Assembly (NCBI GenBank): GCA_014239555.1
Contig: JAAZYR010000014.1
Span: 1-37,852 of the forward strand
Direction: 5' to 3'
Source of the DNA: Acidimicrobiales bacterium
Lineage (GTDB): Bacteria; Actinomycetota; Acidimicrobiia; Acidimicrobiales; Poriferisodalaceae
Length of the DNA stretch: 37,852 nt
The notes under the pieces are model-generated. The model was not told the origin of the DNA. It saw nothing but the letters and a program-made list of their open reading frames with translations, and did not search any database. A program made the position numbers and the translations under genes. This document shows, in pieces, positions 7,718 through 15,670 of the stretch (the stretch's first letter is position 1; every line of letters begins with the position of its first letter).

Positions 7718-8908
7718 TTATTCGGTTGCTGATTCAGCGACCTTGGGTTGAGGGCCCCCAGTTCCAGCAGTGAGCTTCCACCCAACAATTAATAGAACGA
7801 CCATTGTGAGTGAAGCGACCAGCCACGCAGCAGTGTTTCCAGCAGTGGCATAGATGGCTGCTAAACCAAGCGCTGCCACGGCCGCTGTGCCTACCTGGAT
7901 AGCACTCGCCAGCCCTTGCGCAGCGGCTTGGCGATCTTCGGGTACGGAAGCTGAAACCAGCATTGGGCCAGAGGGAAATCCGATACCTTCAGCAAATCCG
8001 CACCCCACAGTGAGCAATATCAGCGCTAGGAGCCCTGGAATCAGACCGAACAAAGCAGAGAAAACAGCGCAGGTAGCTACCATCGCGACTGCCCATTTTC
8101 GAGAGCCGTACTGTTGGGCGAGTTTGCCGCCCCATGGTGCTAATACAGCTATAGGTAGAGCGATAAAGGTCACCACCACACCGATCTGCCATTGAGAGGC
8201 GCCACGGTGATCCATCTCGAGAATCCACACCGACTCGAACGCCCCGATAAATACGAAATACGCAGACACCACCGCACACGCTCCCAGCAGATGCCGGTTT
8301 CTTATCAGGTCAATTAGAGGCCGACGCTCCATATCTTTGGCGGCGGTATCGCTTTGGGCGCGCCATGCAGTGGGAATCAGTAGTGCTAAAAGGACTGCCA
8401 TGGTCCAGAACGGGACGCGGAAACCGCCCAGAGCATTAAGAGCTGCAGCGGCAGCCGGCCCGACAACAAATCCGGCAACATCGAAAGCTCCGAGACGTCC
8501 CAGGTTGCGACCAAGGTTTTGGGGGTCGGCAACAATCACTGTGCGTCGAGCAGCCGGTTGAGCCGCACCAAACGCCACGCCCATCAATACACGCCCGAGC
8601 ATAAACTGCCAAAATTCTGTGGCTACTGCGACGACTAGTAGCCCGGCGAGACCTAACAAAAGCCCTGAGCGCAGCATCCACGCCGCTCGACCTCGATCTG
8701 CTTGAGGCCCTAGTAATAATGCTGCGACGAAAGCAGCTCCTAATCCGCCGGCGACAGATACACCAATGCTGAACTCAGAAAACCCAAGATTGTTTCGAAA
8801 CTCGGCTAACAGCGTTACAACACTCGCCAAACCCGCCGACATTCCAAAAACGGTCAGGTAATAGGGCAACAAATTTGGCCCGGATCTAGGAGTATTTGGC
8901 GATGTCAT
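7718..8908 (-). CDS. MFS transporter
   Basis: 396 residues with about 12 hydrophobic segments in two halves joined by a charged central loop (QSDTAAKDMERRPLIDLIRN, about 190-210). The loop after the second helix, GPQADRGRAAWMLRSG (about 67-82), is MFS motif A. The second half opens with SAYFVFIGAFESVW. The family exports drugs or moves small organic solutes using the proton gradient; the substrate is unknown. It stands alone, so context does not help. No clear ribosome site is visible before ATG 8908. Confidence 0.9.
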   Translation of the reverse strand: MTSPNTPRSGPNLLPYYLTVFGMSAGLASVVTLLAEFRNNLGFSEFSIGVSVAGGLGAAFVAALLLGPQADRGRAAWMLRSGLLLGLAGLLVVAVATEFWQFMLGRVLMGVAFGAAQPAARRTVIVADPQNLGRNLGRLGAFDVAGFVVGPAAAAALNALGGFRVPFWTMAVLLALLIPTAWRAQSDTAAKDMERRPLIDLIRNRHLLGACAVVSAYFVFIGAFESVWILEMDHRGASQWQIGVVVTFIALPIAVLAPWGGKLAQQYGSRKWAVAMVATCAVFSALFGLIPGLLALILLTVGCGFAEGIGFPSGPMLVSASVPEDRQAAAQGLASAIQVGTAAVAALGLAAIYATAGNTAAWLVASLTMVVLLIVGWKLTAGTGGPQPKVAESATE

Positions 8909-9051
8909 GGTGGTCGCGAGTCCTAGGCCGCATCGGAAGACAGGATGGTAGCGGCTGACCCTTCGATTCTTGCGACCTTTCTACCCTCCTTATTTATTAG
9001 AGAGCGGCGGGCGTTGCCGGTATCGCGACACCGATAATCACACATGTTGAA

Positions 9052-9066
9052 ATTAACGGCGTTAAT
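9052..9066. promoter_or_regulatory. 15-base inverted repeat ATTAACG-G-CGTTAAT
   Basis: Two perfect 7-base arms around a single central G. The flanks continue the symmetry with a one-base offset (TTGA before, TCAA after). It looks like a site for a dimeric regulator serving the rightward ABM gene (start 9264, 200 bases away) or the divergent MFS gene. Confidence 0.4.
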
Positions 9067-9122
9067 CAAGTTGACTCAATGTTGTCCCTGCTTGACGAAC
9101 ACGATGACAAGGCCGGGGCCTC

Positions 9123-9154
9123 AAACGACAAAAGATCGCTCCAGAGGGGTGATC
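9123..9154 (-). terminator. Leftward-facing terminator-like cassette
   Basis: Read on the minus strand: a 9-bp stem (GATCACCCC / GGAGCGATC, two G-U pairs, loop TCT) followed by TTTTGTCGTTT. The tail is the same as in the rightward cassettes at 9.9, 10.3 and 11.0 kb. No leftward gene lies just upstream of it, so what it terminates is unclear. Confidence 0.5.
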
Positions 9155-9263
9155 CATGTCAGGTCGATCGAAGATCCGATAACTGCCCGGCGACCTGTAG
9201 GAGCTGTCATTAGCGGTGGTTGGCTCCGAATCAGTAGTGTTGAATGAACGAAAGGTGATCAAG

Positions 9264-9560
9264 ATGTCTCACACAGTGGTAGTTGAATTCCCGTGCGCAG
9301 AAGGAAAGGGAGCACAGTTTTTGGACGCACTGCGCGCCGCTCTTCCCGACACTCGCGGTTTTGAAGGGTGTGAGTTGGTTGAGACCTACACGCACCAGGA
9401 TGACCCCGACAAGATTGTGCTTTGGGAGAAGTGGGCAGCCAAGCCAAATCAGGAGGCTTATCTCAACTGGCGAGTCGAGACCGGCATGCTGGACCTCCTT
9501 GGGCCGTTCTTGGCCGGTGCCCCGTCATTCGTTCACCTTGACGAGCACGCAGACGTCTGA
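9264..9560 (+). CDS. Antibiotic-biosynthesis-monooxygenase (ABM) family DABB protein
   Basis: 98 residues from ATG 9264, with the ribosome site AAAGGTGA at a good distance. The ferredoxin-like beta-alpha-beta pattern of ABM proteins is clear: VVVEFPCAEGKGAQFLDAL, TRGFEGCELVETYTHQDDP, KIVLWEKWAAKPNQEAYLNW, and a last strand ending FVHLDE. The family includes quinol-modifying monooxygenases without cofactor and heme-degrading enzymes; residues that would decide among these are not evident. It is the first of three adjacent DABB genes. Confidence 0.85.
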   Translation: MSHTVVVEFPCAEGKGAQFLDALRAALPDTRGFEGCELVETYTHQDDPDKIVLWEKWAAKPNQEAYLNWRVETGMLDLLGPFLAGAPSFVHLDEHADV

Positions 9561-9729
9561 TCTGAGTTAACTGAAAACGACAAAAGACCGCCCGAAGGAC
9601 AGCATCGGGCATCGAAGCCTCTACCTTGGGCTGCTGCGTTGCCCTTGTGTGGATCTCGGGCCGCGTCCCGTAGAGCGTGCCCTCTATTACTAACGAGGCG
9701 CTAGGTCCTGCCGCTTAAAACCAAGGTAA

Positions 9730-9852
9730 TACCGTGCGGGCTCGCCGCGCGAATCTAGCGCCCGCGTTAACCCCTGTTCCGCACTGGTTATCGCCGCTAT
9801 CGAATCGGCTGAGGAATGCCCCGGCGAATGCATCTTTATTGAAGCCGAATAA
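9730..9852 (+). pseudogene. 3' remnant of a ferredoxin gene
   Basis: The frame from 9730 to the TAA at 9850-9852 has no ATG, GTG or TTG start and is preceded by an in-frame stop (9727-9729). Its end reads NPCSALVIAAIESAEECPG followed by ECIFIEAE: the helix, Cys-Pro and final strand that close small single-cluster ferredoxins. The N-terminal cysteine motif (CxxxxxC type) is not present in any of the three frames upstream back to 9600. A properly oriented terminator follows at 9873. This fits a gene whose 5' part was deleted or scrambled. A chance match is possible because only about 30 residues carry the signal. Confidence 0.5.
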
Positions 9853-9872
9853 CAACCTAATTTCCTGACAAC

Positions 9873-9905
9873 GGCCGCCCCTAGTGGGCGGTCTTTTGTC
9901 GTTTT
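9873..9905 (+). terminator. Intrinsic terminator (cassette copy) after the ferredoxin remnant
   Basis: Stem GGCCGCCC / GGGCGGTC (8 bp, one G-U), loop CTAGT, followed by TTTTGTCGTTTT. Confidence 0.72.
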
Positions 9906-9996
9906 CAAGCGGTCATTCAGCGTTCATAGAAGAGGGCTAGTTTGTTCTCTACCGGAGCCAACGGTGGACTCGGTTTCTTTATCAGGAGATAGCTCC

Positions 9997-10290
9997 ATGC
10001 TTTTTCAGATTGACTATTCGGTATTTCAATCAAACAAACGTGACGCGTTCACTGCGTTCGGCAGTATGACTCAGGAACAACTCGAAGCGTTGACAAGTGA
10101 CCACGGCGTCGAACTAATCGGTCGTTGGCACTGCACAGGTGAAGCAACTGGCACCATGATCGTAGAAACAGACGACTTTTCGAAATGCAGTGCGTTTCAA
10201 CTGGCCTGGGCTGATGTGTGCGAAATGAAAGCCAAGCCAGTATTGACTGACGTTCAGGCGCGAGAAGCTATCCAAGCCAATTATCTGTAA
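9997..10290 (+). CDS. DUF3303-like DABB protein
   Basis: 97 residues from ATG 9997 with AGGAGA eight bases upstream; an in-frame GTG at 9964 lacks a ribosome site. The order MLFQIDYSVFQSNKRDAF, GVELIGRWHCTGEATG, TMIVETDDFSKCSAFQLAW and CEMKAKPVLTDVQA matches the DUF3303 pattern: a small alpha/beta barrel with a conserved W/H before the glycine turn and a final PV strand. Function unknown. Cassette-type terminators sit on both sides (9873-9905 and 10311-10345), so the gene is its own transcription unit. Confidence 0.75.
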   Translation: MLFQIDYSVFQSNKRDAFTAFGSMTQEQLEALTSDHGVELIGRWHCTGEATGTMIVETDDFSKCSAFQLAWADVCEMKAKPVLTDVQAREAIQANYL

Positions 10291-10310
10291 GGCCACCTGT
10301 TTAGATCGAG

Positions 10311-10345
10311 AGGCCGTCCCTTCGGGGGCGGTCCTTTGTCGTTTT
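10311..10345 (+). terminator. Intrinsic terminator (cassette copy) after the DUF3303-like gene
   Basis: Stem AGG-CCG-T-CCC with GGG-G-CGG-(T)-CCT, one bulge and one G-U, TTCG loop, then TTTGTCGTTTT. It lies 21 bases after the stop at 10290. Confidence 0.78.
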
Positions 10346-10408
10346 CAGGACTGTTATAGGGTTCGGAGCCGGATCATGGGGATCCGGCCATACCCAAGGG
10401 TGGAATTA

Positions 10409-11017
10409 ATGGCCTATCTAAGTGGCTTAGTGGTACGCGTGTCCGATCAGGGTCGGCTCGTGGCAGATATGGAGTCGTTCGGTAGCGACATGTTCCGAGA
10501 AGCTGGTGCAACTCGGGTTCGTGTCATGCAAAACGTGATGGGCGGAGATCAGGCAGGAGAAATTAACATTGCATGTGAATGGGATTCGTTGGACGCAGCC
10601 ATGCGGGCGCCGGGTGATCTCAGAGAAAAGCAAGAGATGATTGACTCAATGCAGGCCGCTGGGGTGCAGACATTGCGACGCAGCCTAATTAGCATAGAAG
10701 CGGAGCGTGGTACCCAAGAGGGTGAATTTGCGTCACTCTTGGTACACAGTGGCAATCCACTTGACCCGGCCACCATGAATGCCAACCTTGATCAAAACTG
10801 GGCTCACATGCAAAGCGGTGCGAACGGCCTCATGTATGGTCGAGGCCTAGCTGCGGGTCCATTAACTGGACTGTACGTAGCAATAACTGCAACAGACTCT
10901 GCGGATGAATTAATGGCCGCGAGTGCTGCAATGTTCGCCGATCCGGTGATTCAACAAAGAATGGCTGAACAAAACACCCAACTCGTAGCACGGCAAATGT
11001 TGAGGTTGCTTGCCTAA
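10409..11017 (+). CDS. Two-domain DABB protein, paralogue 1
   Basis: 202 residues from ATG 10409 (GGGTGGA ribosome site); an upstream ATG at 10376 lacks one. The protein is an internal duplication. The N-half has GDQAGEINIACEWDSLDAAM ... MQAAGVQTLRRSL; the C-half has GPLTGLYVAITATDSADEL ... AEQNTQLVARQMLRLL. Each half has the beta-alpha-beta size and turn pattern of an ABM-like domain, so the monomer should resemble one DABB dimer. Full-length paralogues are encoded at 15671-16279 and 19487-20080. Function unknown; ligand binding or cofactor-free oxidation is plausible. Confidence 0.75.
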   Translation: MAYLSGLVVRVSDQGRLVADMESFGSDMFREAGATRVRVMQNVMGGDQAGEINIACEWDSLDAAMRAPGDLREKQEMIDSMQAAGVQTLRRSLISIEAERGTQEGEFASLLVHSGNPLDPATMNANLDQNWAHMQSGANGLMYGRGLAAGPLTGLYVAITATDSADELMAASAAMFADPVIQQRMAEQNTQLVARQMLRLLA

Positions 11018-11036
11018 GCAATCTTCGTTTGACAAT

Positions 11037-11067
11037 GGCCGCCCTTTGGGCGGTCTTTTGTCGTTTT
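11037..11067 (+). terminator. Intrinsic terminator (cassette copy) after DABB paralogue 1
   Basis: Perfect GGCCGCCC / GGGCGGTC stem (one G-U) around a TTT loop, then TTTTGTCGTTTT, 19 bases after the stop. Confidence 0.85.
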
Positions 11068-11347
11068 AGGCGACTTGCTCTTCGCCGTCATCGTCGACGA
11101 ACTTCGGTGTCCGGCGAATTTGGCTGAGGGTGATTGCGTACCCGATCACGTCTAGCTCGCGCAGTTGCCCGTCCGAGATCGAGGTTCCATCGTCTGAGCT
11201 CTTACTGATGTAGATGGCTGATTGGTTCTTCACCATTAGATATCGGTTCCCTTTTCGTGGTTGTCCCACGTAGGGCCGATTTAGTTTCTCTCTTAGAGGG
11301 CATGTCCTGTATCGCGCACATCGAAACATACGAGTGAGACAGCCCAC
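11066..11347 (-). CDS. Hypothetical small protein
   Basis: Up to 93 residues from GTG 11347; an internal ATG at 11236 would give 56 residues, MVKNQSAIYISKSSDDG onward. The C-terminal half (QLRELDVIGYAITLSQI and an acidic tail) looks protein-like, while the N-terminal half is Arg/Cys-rich and less convincing. I do not recognise a family. No strong ribosome site or TANNNT box fixes a start. It converges on the terminator of DABB paralogue 1. It may be a real small gene, a remnant or chance; the rest of 11068-11401 shows nothing else. Confidence 0.32.
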   Translation of the reverse strand: MGCLTRMFRCARYRTCPLREKLNRPYVGQPRKGNRYLMVKNQSAIYISKSSDDGTSISDGQLRELDVIGYAITLSQIRRTPKFVDDDGEEQVA

Positions 11348-11401
11348 GACCGAGTATCGGGCACCTACCTGGTTTGTCAGCAGAAGCGCGAGGCGAGCAA
11401 C

Positions 11402-12640
11402 TCAGACGATTACGCCCTCTGAGCGCAGCTCGCTGAGCTCTTGTATCCCCACACCCAAGAGCTCCGACAACACCTCATCTGTGTGTTGTCCAAATAGGGG
11501 AGCAGGTTGGGCGGTGGCAGTCGGGGTCGCGGAGAAGCGAGCGGGCGGTCGCACCGAACGCACCCGACCCGCGGTTGGGTGCACAGATTCCACAATGAGG
11601 CCACGATGTTGAATGTGTGGGTCAACGATCATCGCATCGCGCGTGTTCACCGGAGCGACCGGAACATCGGCTTCGTCCATCATCGCAACCAGTTCTGCAG
11701 TAGTGAACCTCGCAGTCTCTTGTTCCAACTCATCGTTCACGTCACTCCCATACAGAGTCCGACCCTGCAGATCTTCGAACCGGGGATCGGAGGCCAGATC
11801 GTCACGACCCAGCGCCGAGCACATCCCCTGCCAATGCGCTTGTGTCGCAACCGGGTACACCATGGCGTATCCGTCGGCGGTGGCGAACAGCTTGTAGATA
11901 GTCGACAGATCAGGCATGCCGGTCTCATGGTCGAGGTAGGTGTGGTTCCACATTGCCTCAGGCCACAAGAAATGCACGCTTGCATCGACCATGGCCAATT
12001 CGATGTGCTGACCGCCTGCTCCGTTGGCGCGCCCAACCAGCGCAGCGCACACGGATTGGGCGACGTTGAGGGACGTGACCTTGTCGCACACGATGGTGGC
12101 CATCAGATGGGGGACACCGTCCTCGTCGACCTGCACCATCGGGTAACCAGCGACTGCTTGCACGATGGGGTCAAATGCCGGGCGGTGTGAATAGGGTCCG
12201 TCGGTTCCAAATCCGCTCACCGAACACATGATCAACTGCGGATTGATCTCACTCAGGACCTCCCAGCCCATACCCAATCGTTCGAGAGCTCCGGGGCGAA
12301 AATTCTGTACGACCACATCTGCAATCGCCACTAGCCCCTTCAACAGCGTCTTGCCTTCCTCCGCCTTGAGATCAAGAGCAATAGATCGCTTGTTGCGGTT
12401 CATCGCAGCGAAGAACGCACTAACTCCTTGTGCCGACTCAACAAGGGGGCCGGCGCTGCGCACGATGTCGGGCGACCCGGCTTGCTCAACCACGATCACA
12501 TCAGCCCCCTGGTCGGCGAGGATCGACGTCCCGAACGGTCCAGAGACCACGGCCGAAAGGTCGATGACACGAATGCCACGCAGAGGACCACCGTCCCATT
12601 CTCCCGAACAAGTGTCCGGACTGTTCGCTGCTTCCCCCAT
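11402..12640 (-). CDS. CaiB/BaiF-family (class III) CoA-transferase
   Basis: 412 residues from ATG 12640, chosen because AAGGAG lies six bases upstream; the frame extends to 12742 without similarity. Landmarks: PLRGIRVIDLSAVVSGPFGTS near the N-terminus, DQGADVIVVEQAGSPD, LDLKAEEGK, VVQNFRPGALERLG, and ATIVCDKVTS where Asp186 is the probable catalytic aspartate that forms the acyl-CoA anhydride. It should move CoA between a carboxylic acid and an acyl-CoA donor such as succinyl-CoA. It is divergent from the amidohydrolase gene across 282 bases. Confidence 0.9.
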   Translation of the reverse strand: MGEAANSPDTCSGEWDGGPLRGIRVIDLSAVVSGPFGTSILADQGADVIVVEQAGSPDIVRSAGPLVESAQGVSAFFAAMNRNKRSIALDLKAEEGKTLLKGLVAIADVVVQNFRPGALERLGMGWEVLSEINPQLIMCSVSGFGTDGPYSHRPAFDPIVQAVAGYPMVQVDEDGVPHLMATIVCDKVTSLNVAQSVCAALVGRANGAGGQHIELAMVDASVHFLWPEAMWNHTYLDHETGMPDLSTIYKLFATADGYAMVYPVATQAHWQGMCSALGRDDLASDPRFEDLQGRTLYGSDVNDELEQETARFTTAELVAMMDEADVPVAPVNTRDAMIVDPHIQHRGLIVESVHPTAGRVRSVRPPARFSATPTATAQPAPLFGQHTDEVLSELLGVGIQELSELRSEGVIV

Positions 12641-12922
12641 GTGTTCTCCTTCGAGACACCTATCGCGAACTCTAGAGCCCGATGGTTCCCGCATGCTCAG
12701 GTGTTCCCGGTCGACCGACACGTTGTTCGGCTTCGCTCTCATCTTCAGCGCTATAGAGCAGACTCCCGGGATCTGGCGGGGGAAAGTTTGCGGCTATTCC
12801 CTCTCTCCATGCAGGCAGGGTTTTCGGAGATTTCCGTGCCTGGGCGCGGACTCTGTGTCACTCACCGCTTCAAACCCCTTGACGCTAAAGTGCCACGAAC
12901 TGCTACGACTGAGGGAGTGGGC

Positions 12923-14563
12923 ATGGCTGATATCACCGTCTTCACGGCTCGCCGGGTTCGCACGATGGAAGCATCGATGCCCACGGCCGAAGCGGTGGCC
13001 GTTCGCGATGGGCGCATCATTGAGGTAGGGACCTTGGAGAATATGGCCCCGTGGCTCGACGCGTACGACCACGAGATCGATGACACCTTTAACGACCACG
13101 TCATCATGCCCGGCTTCATCGACCCCCACCTCCACCCATCAATGGCCGCAGTTCTCCTACCCATGGAGTTCACCACCGTCGTGGAGTGGGACCTGCCATG
13201 GAGTGAAATCGGCGCGGTTGGCGGCAGGGTCGAACTGCTCGATCGGCTGATTGAACTCGACGCTGAACTAGAACCAGATGCCCCGCTGTTTGCGTGGGGC
13301 CATCATCCGATTTGGCATGGCGACGTCGACCGCGAGACCCTCAACAGTATTTCCACTACACGGCCGGTAATCGTCTGGCACCGCGGCTACCACTCGCTCA
13401 TCGTCAATGATGCCTGCTACCGGTGGATGGACATCGACCTCGACGCCGCGCGGCGACATCCCCAGATTGATGTCGACCGGGGTGCGTTCTTCGAGACAGG
13501 CCTGGGGGTCGCGTACCGCCATATGAACAGCTTCTTACTCGGAACCGAACGATTCCGAGCCGGGCTCGACCGGATGCGTCAGGTCATCCACCACGGTGGA
13601 CAGACCACCATCGGCGACGCCGCAATGGGGATGTACGGCTTTGAGGACGAGTGGGAACACCTCAAGGCGGTGATGGAACGACCAGATACGCCGTTCCGCA
13701 TCCAACTAATGCCTTTCGACATGGGTCCCCTTGGCAACGACGAGTCCGATGAGGCCATGATCGAACGGATCCTCGCCTACCCGCAGCGCAACACCCATCG
13801 ACTGCGATTTAGCGATCACGTCAAGATGTTCGCCGATGGAGGTTTCTTTGCAGAGTTGCTAATGCTCAAGGCACCTGGGCACCTGGATGGGCGACACGGT
13901 GAGTGGATGACGCCTCCAGAACGTTTCGAGCGAGTCGCTCGCGCATTCTGGAACGCGGGCCTGAAAATTCACGTCCATTGCACCGGAGACCTCGGCGTCG
14001 AGTTGGTGCTGTCGACCCTCGAGAAGCTGCAATGGGAACACCCGCGCTTCAATCATCGCTTCACCTTCGAACACTTCGGGATCTCGAGTGCCCAACAGGT
14101 CGCGCGGATGGCCGAGGTCGGTGCGTTGGCATCGGTCAACGCGTACTACGTATATGAACTGTCGCGAGCGTTCGCCGATCACACCCTCGGATATGAGAGG
14201 GCGTCACAGATGTCTCGACTTGGGTCGCTGGAACGGGCCGGTATCCGCTTTGCTGTGCATTCCGATTTCACGATGGCTCCTGCCAAGCCCCTCAACAATG
14301 CGTGGGTGGCCGCTAATCGTCTCAACGAGTCAGGCGAGGTGATGTGTGCCAACGAACGAGCGTCACTTGATGCTGCCATCAAGGCCATCACTTCCAACGC
14401 GGCCTACGTGTTAGGTCTCGAGGATGAAATTGGGTCTCTGCGCTGGGGAAAGCAGGCAGACTTCACAATTCTTGAAGCCGACCCCTACGACGTTGGCGCT
14501 GAGGGTCTTCGCGACATCCCTATCTGGGGCACGGTGTTCGAGGGTGAGAAGTTCCCGATCTGA
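12923..14563 (+). CDS. YtcJ-type amidohydrolase (amidohydrolase family 3)
   Basis: 546 residues from ATG 12923 with the ribosome site GAGGGAG just upstream. The order is typical of family 3: an N-terminal beta-sandwich piece (TVFTARRVRTM ... AVAVRDGRIIEVG), VIMPGFIDPHLHP with metal ligands His69 and His71, KMFADGGFFAEL, KIHVHCTGDLGVEL, FEHFGI, AVHSDFTMAP, and the closing GSLRWGKQADFTILEADPY. It should be a metal-dependent hydrolase of an amide, formamide or cyclic imide. The CobW-type GTPase gene starts 20 bases after its stop, so the two are probably co-transcribed and the GTPase may serve this enzyme's metal site. Confidence 0.9.
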   Translation: MADITVFTARRVRTMEASMPTAEAVAVRDGRIIEVGTLENMAPWLDAYDHEIDDTFNDHVIMPGFIDPHLHPSMAAVLLPMEFTTVVEWDLPWSEIGAVGGRVELLDRLIELDAELEPDAPLFAWGHHPIWHGDVDRETLNSISTTRPVIVWHRGYHSLIVNDACYRWMDIDLDAARRHPQIDVDRGAFFETGLGVAYRHMNSFLLGTERFRAGLDRMRQVIHHGGQTTIGDAAMGMYGFEDEWEHLKAVMERPDTPFRIQLMPFDMGPLGNDESDEAMIERILAYPQRNTHRLRFSDHVKMFADGGFFAELLMLKAPGHLDGRHGEWMTPPERFERVARAFWNAGLKIHVHCTGDLGVELVLSTLEKLQWEHPRFNHRFTFEHFGISSAQQVARMAEVGALASVNAYYVYELSRAFADHTLGYERASQMSRLGSLERAGIRFAVHSDFTMAPAKPLNNAWVAANRLNESGEVMCANERASLDAAIKAITSNAAYVLGLEDEIGSLRWGKQADFTILEADPYDVGAEGLRDIPIWGTVFEGEKFPI

Positions 14564-14583
14564 GGGACCGATCAGCGCTAACG

Positions 14584-15561
14584 ATGATCTCACCCGCCGA
14601 TTCCATACCTGTACCCATACCAGTCACCGTCCTCGGTGGGTACCTCGGGGCAGGTAAGACCACCCTCGTTAATCGACTGCTCTCTGGCAACCATGGGCGG
14701 CGTTTGGCTGTTCTGGTTAACGATTTCGGAGAGGTGAATATCGACGTAGACCTCATCACTTCCCATGATGGTGACACCATCAGCCTGCAGAACGGCTGCG
14801 TGTGTTGCTCCATCGCTGACGCGTTGGGTGAGAGCCTCGATCGGGTTCTAGCGCTGAACCCTTCGCCCGACCAGGTTGTGATCGAAGCAAGCGGGGTAGC
14901 CGACCCGGCCAAGGTCGCCGCGTACGGCTACGGGTGGCCCGGCTGTCGGCTGGACGCCGTGATCGTGCTTGCCGATGCCGAAACCATTCAGGCCAGGGCG
15001 AAGGATCAGTTCGTAGGCGAACTCGTCACTCGTCAACTGCGCGGCGCGGATCTTGTACTGGTCACCAAGAGTGACCTCGTTAGTCCAAAGGTCCTCGATT
15101 CCGTCGTCGGCTGGGTGCACGACATCACGGCGGTGCCCGTATTACCTGTGAATCGCGGGGACGTCGACCCAGAGGTCGTGCTTGCCATGTCGAGGTCCGA
15201 TCTCCACGTCGGATCAGCACGTGTCGCGACGCCAGATTCGCCCCCGCTGACTGACGCTGACGCCATGTTCGAAACTGCGACGCTGGCGCTTCCCGGACCT
15301 CTCGCGCGGGCCCGACTGGAAGCCACCATGAATCTGTGGCCACAAGATGTGGTACGAGTCAAAGGCATCGTGTGGGTCACTGAGGCCGATAGGGGCAATG
15401 CCCAACCTCATGTGGTGCAACGAGTGGGCCTTAGGTGGTCAATCGAGCCCGCCCCCACCGATATTGACCTGAAAACTGGAGGCGGTCGACTCGTAGCTGT
15501 GATGCTTCGTGGGTCGCTCGACGCTGCGGCCTTGATCAACGATCTTGTCGACGCTGAGTAG
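14584..15561 (+). CDS. CobW/COG0523-family GTPase (metal chaperone)
   Basis: 325 residues. Walker A is GGYLGAGKTTLVNRLL (18-33). The metal-binding CxCC motif is GCVCCSI (Cys72, Cys74, Cys75). Also present are VNDFGEVNIDVDLI, IEASGVADPAK, and the guanine-specificity TKSD. The C-terminal CobW_C domain ends GGRLVAVMLRGSLDA. COG0523 proteins deliver zinc, cobalt or other metals to client enzymes. With the upstream metal-dependent amidohydrolase only 20 bases away, that enzyme is the obvious candidate client (inference). Confidence 0.9.
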   Translation: MISPADSIPVPIPVTVLGGYLGAGKTTLVNRLLSGNHGRRLAVLVNDFGEVNIDVDLITSHDGDTISLQNGCVCCSIADALGESLDRVLALNPSPDQVVIEASGVADPAKVAAYGYGWPGCRLDAVIVLADAETIQARAKDQFVGELVTRQLRGADLVLVTKSDLVSPKVLDSVVGWVHDITAVPVLPVNRGDVDPEVVLAMSRSDLHVGSARVATPDSPPLTDADAMFETATLALPGPLARARLEATMNLWPQDVVRVKGIVWVTEADRGNAQPHVVQRVGLRWSIEPAPTDIDLKTGGGRLVAVMLRGSLDAAALINDLVDAE

Positions 15562-15625
15562 CGTCAACCGGAAGTACTGAAGAGACCTTTAACGGGGGTC
15601 ACGTTCTTTGAGGGGTAAAAGTATG

Positions 15626-15650
15626 AAGACCGCCCCGAAGGGCGGCCTTT
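15626..15650. terminator. Bidirectional hairpin terminator between convergent genes
   Basis: AAGACCGCCC and GGGCGGCCTT flank a CGAA loop (TTCG on the other strand). Read leftward it is fully paired with one G-U. It belongs to the same GGCCGCCC stem family as the terminators at 3.5 and 9-11 kb. Confidence 0.75.
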
Positions 15651-15670
15651 CATTTGTCCTCGAGACGGAA

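Larger units (their letters stand above)
8909..9263. other. 355-base intergenic region with a palindrome and a leftward terminator-like cassette
   Basis: I see no protein gene here. It holds a 15-base inverted repeat (9052-9066) and a leftward copy of the terminator-like cassette (9123-9154), described separately. A possible 67-codon reading frame from 9044 has no recognisable similarity and runs through the cassette. Confidence 0.6.
9572..9907. repeat. 336-bp segment bounded by 22-bp perfect inverted repeats
   Basis: Bases 9572-9593 and 9886-9907 are exact reverse complements over 22 bases (core CGACAAAAGACCGCCC / GGGCGGTCTTTTGTCG). Each end is also a copy of the DABB-associated terminator cassette. 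Between them sits a ferredoxin 3' remnant and no intact gene. No target-site duplication was seen outside, so it may be either two opposed terminators or a decayed mobile unit. Confidence 0.6.

Noticed and set aside
9044..9247. 67-codon frame with CCPC near the start
   Set aside because: It passes through a palindrome and a leftward terminator cassette, and composition does not look coding.
12428..12922. 165-residue N-terminal extension of the amidohydrolase
   Set aside because: It overlaps the coding region of the opposite CoA-transferase and has no similarity; a ribosome site marks ATG 12923.
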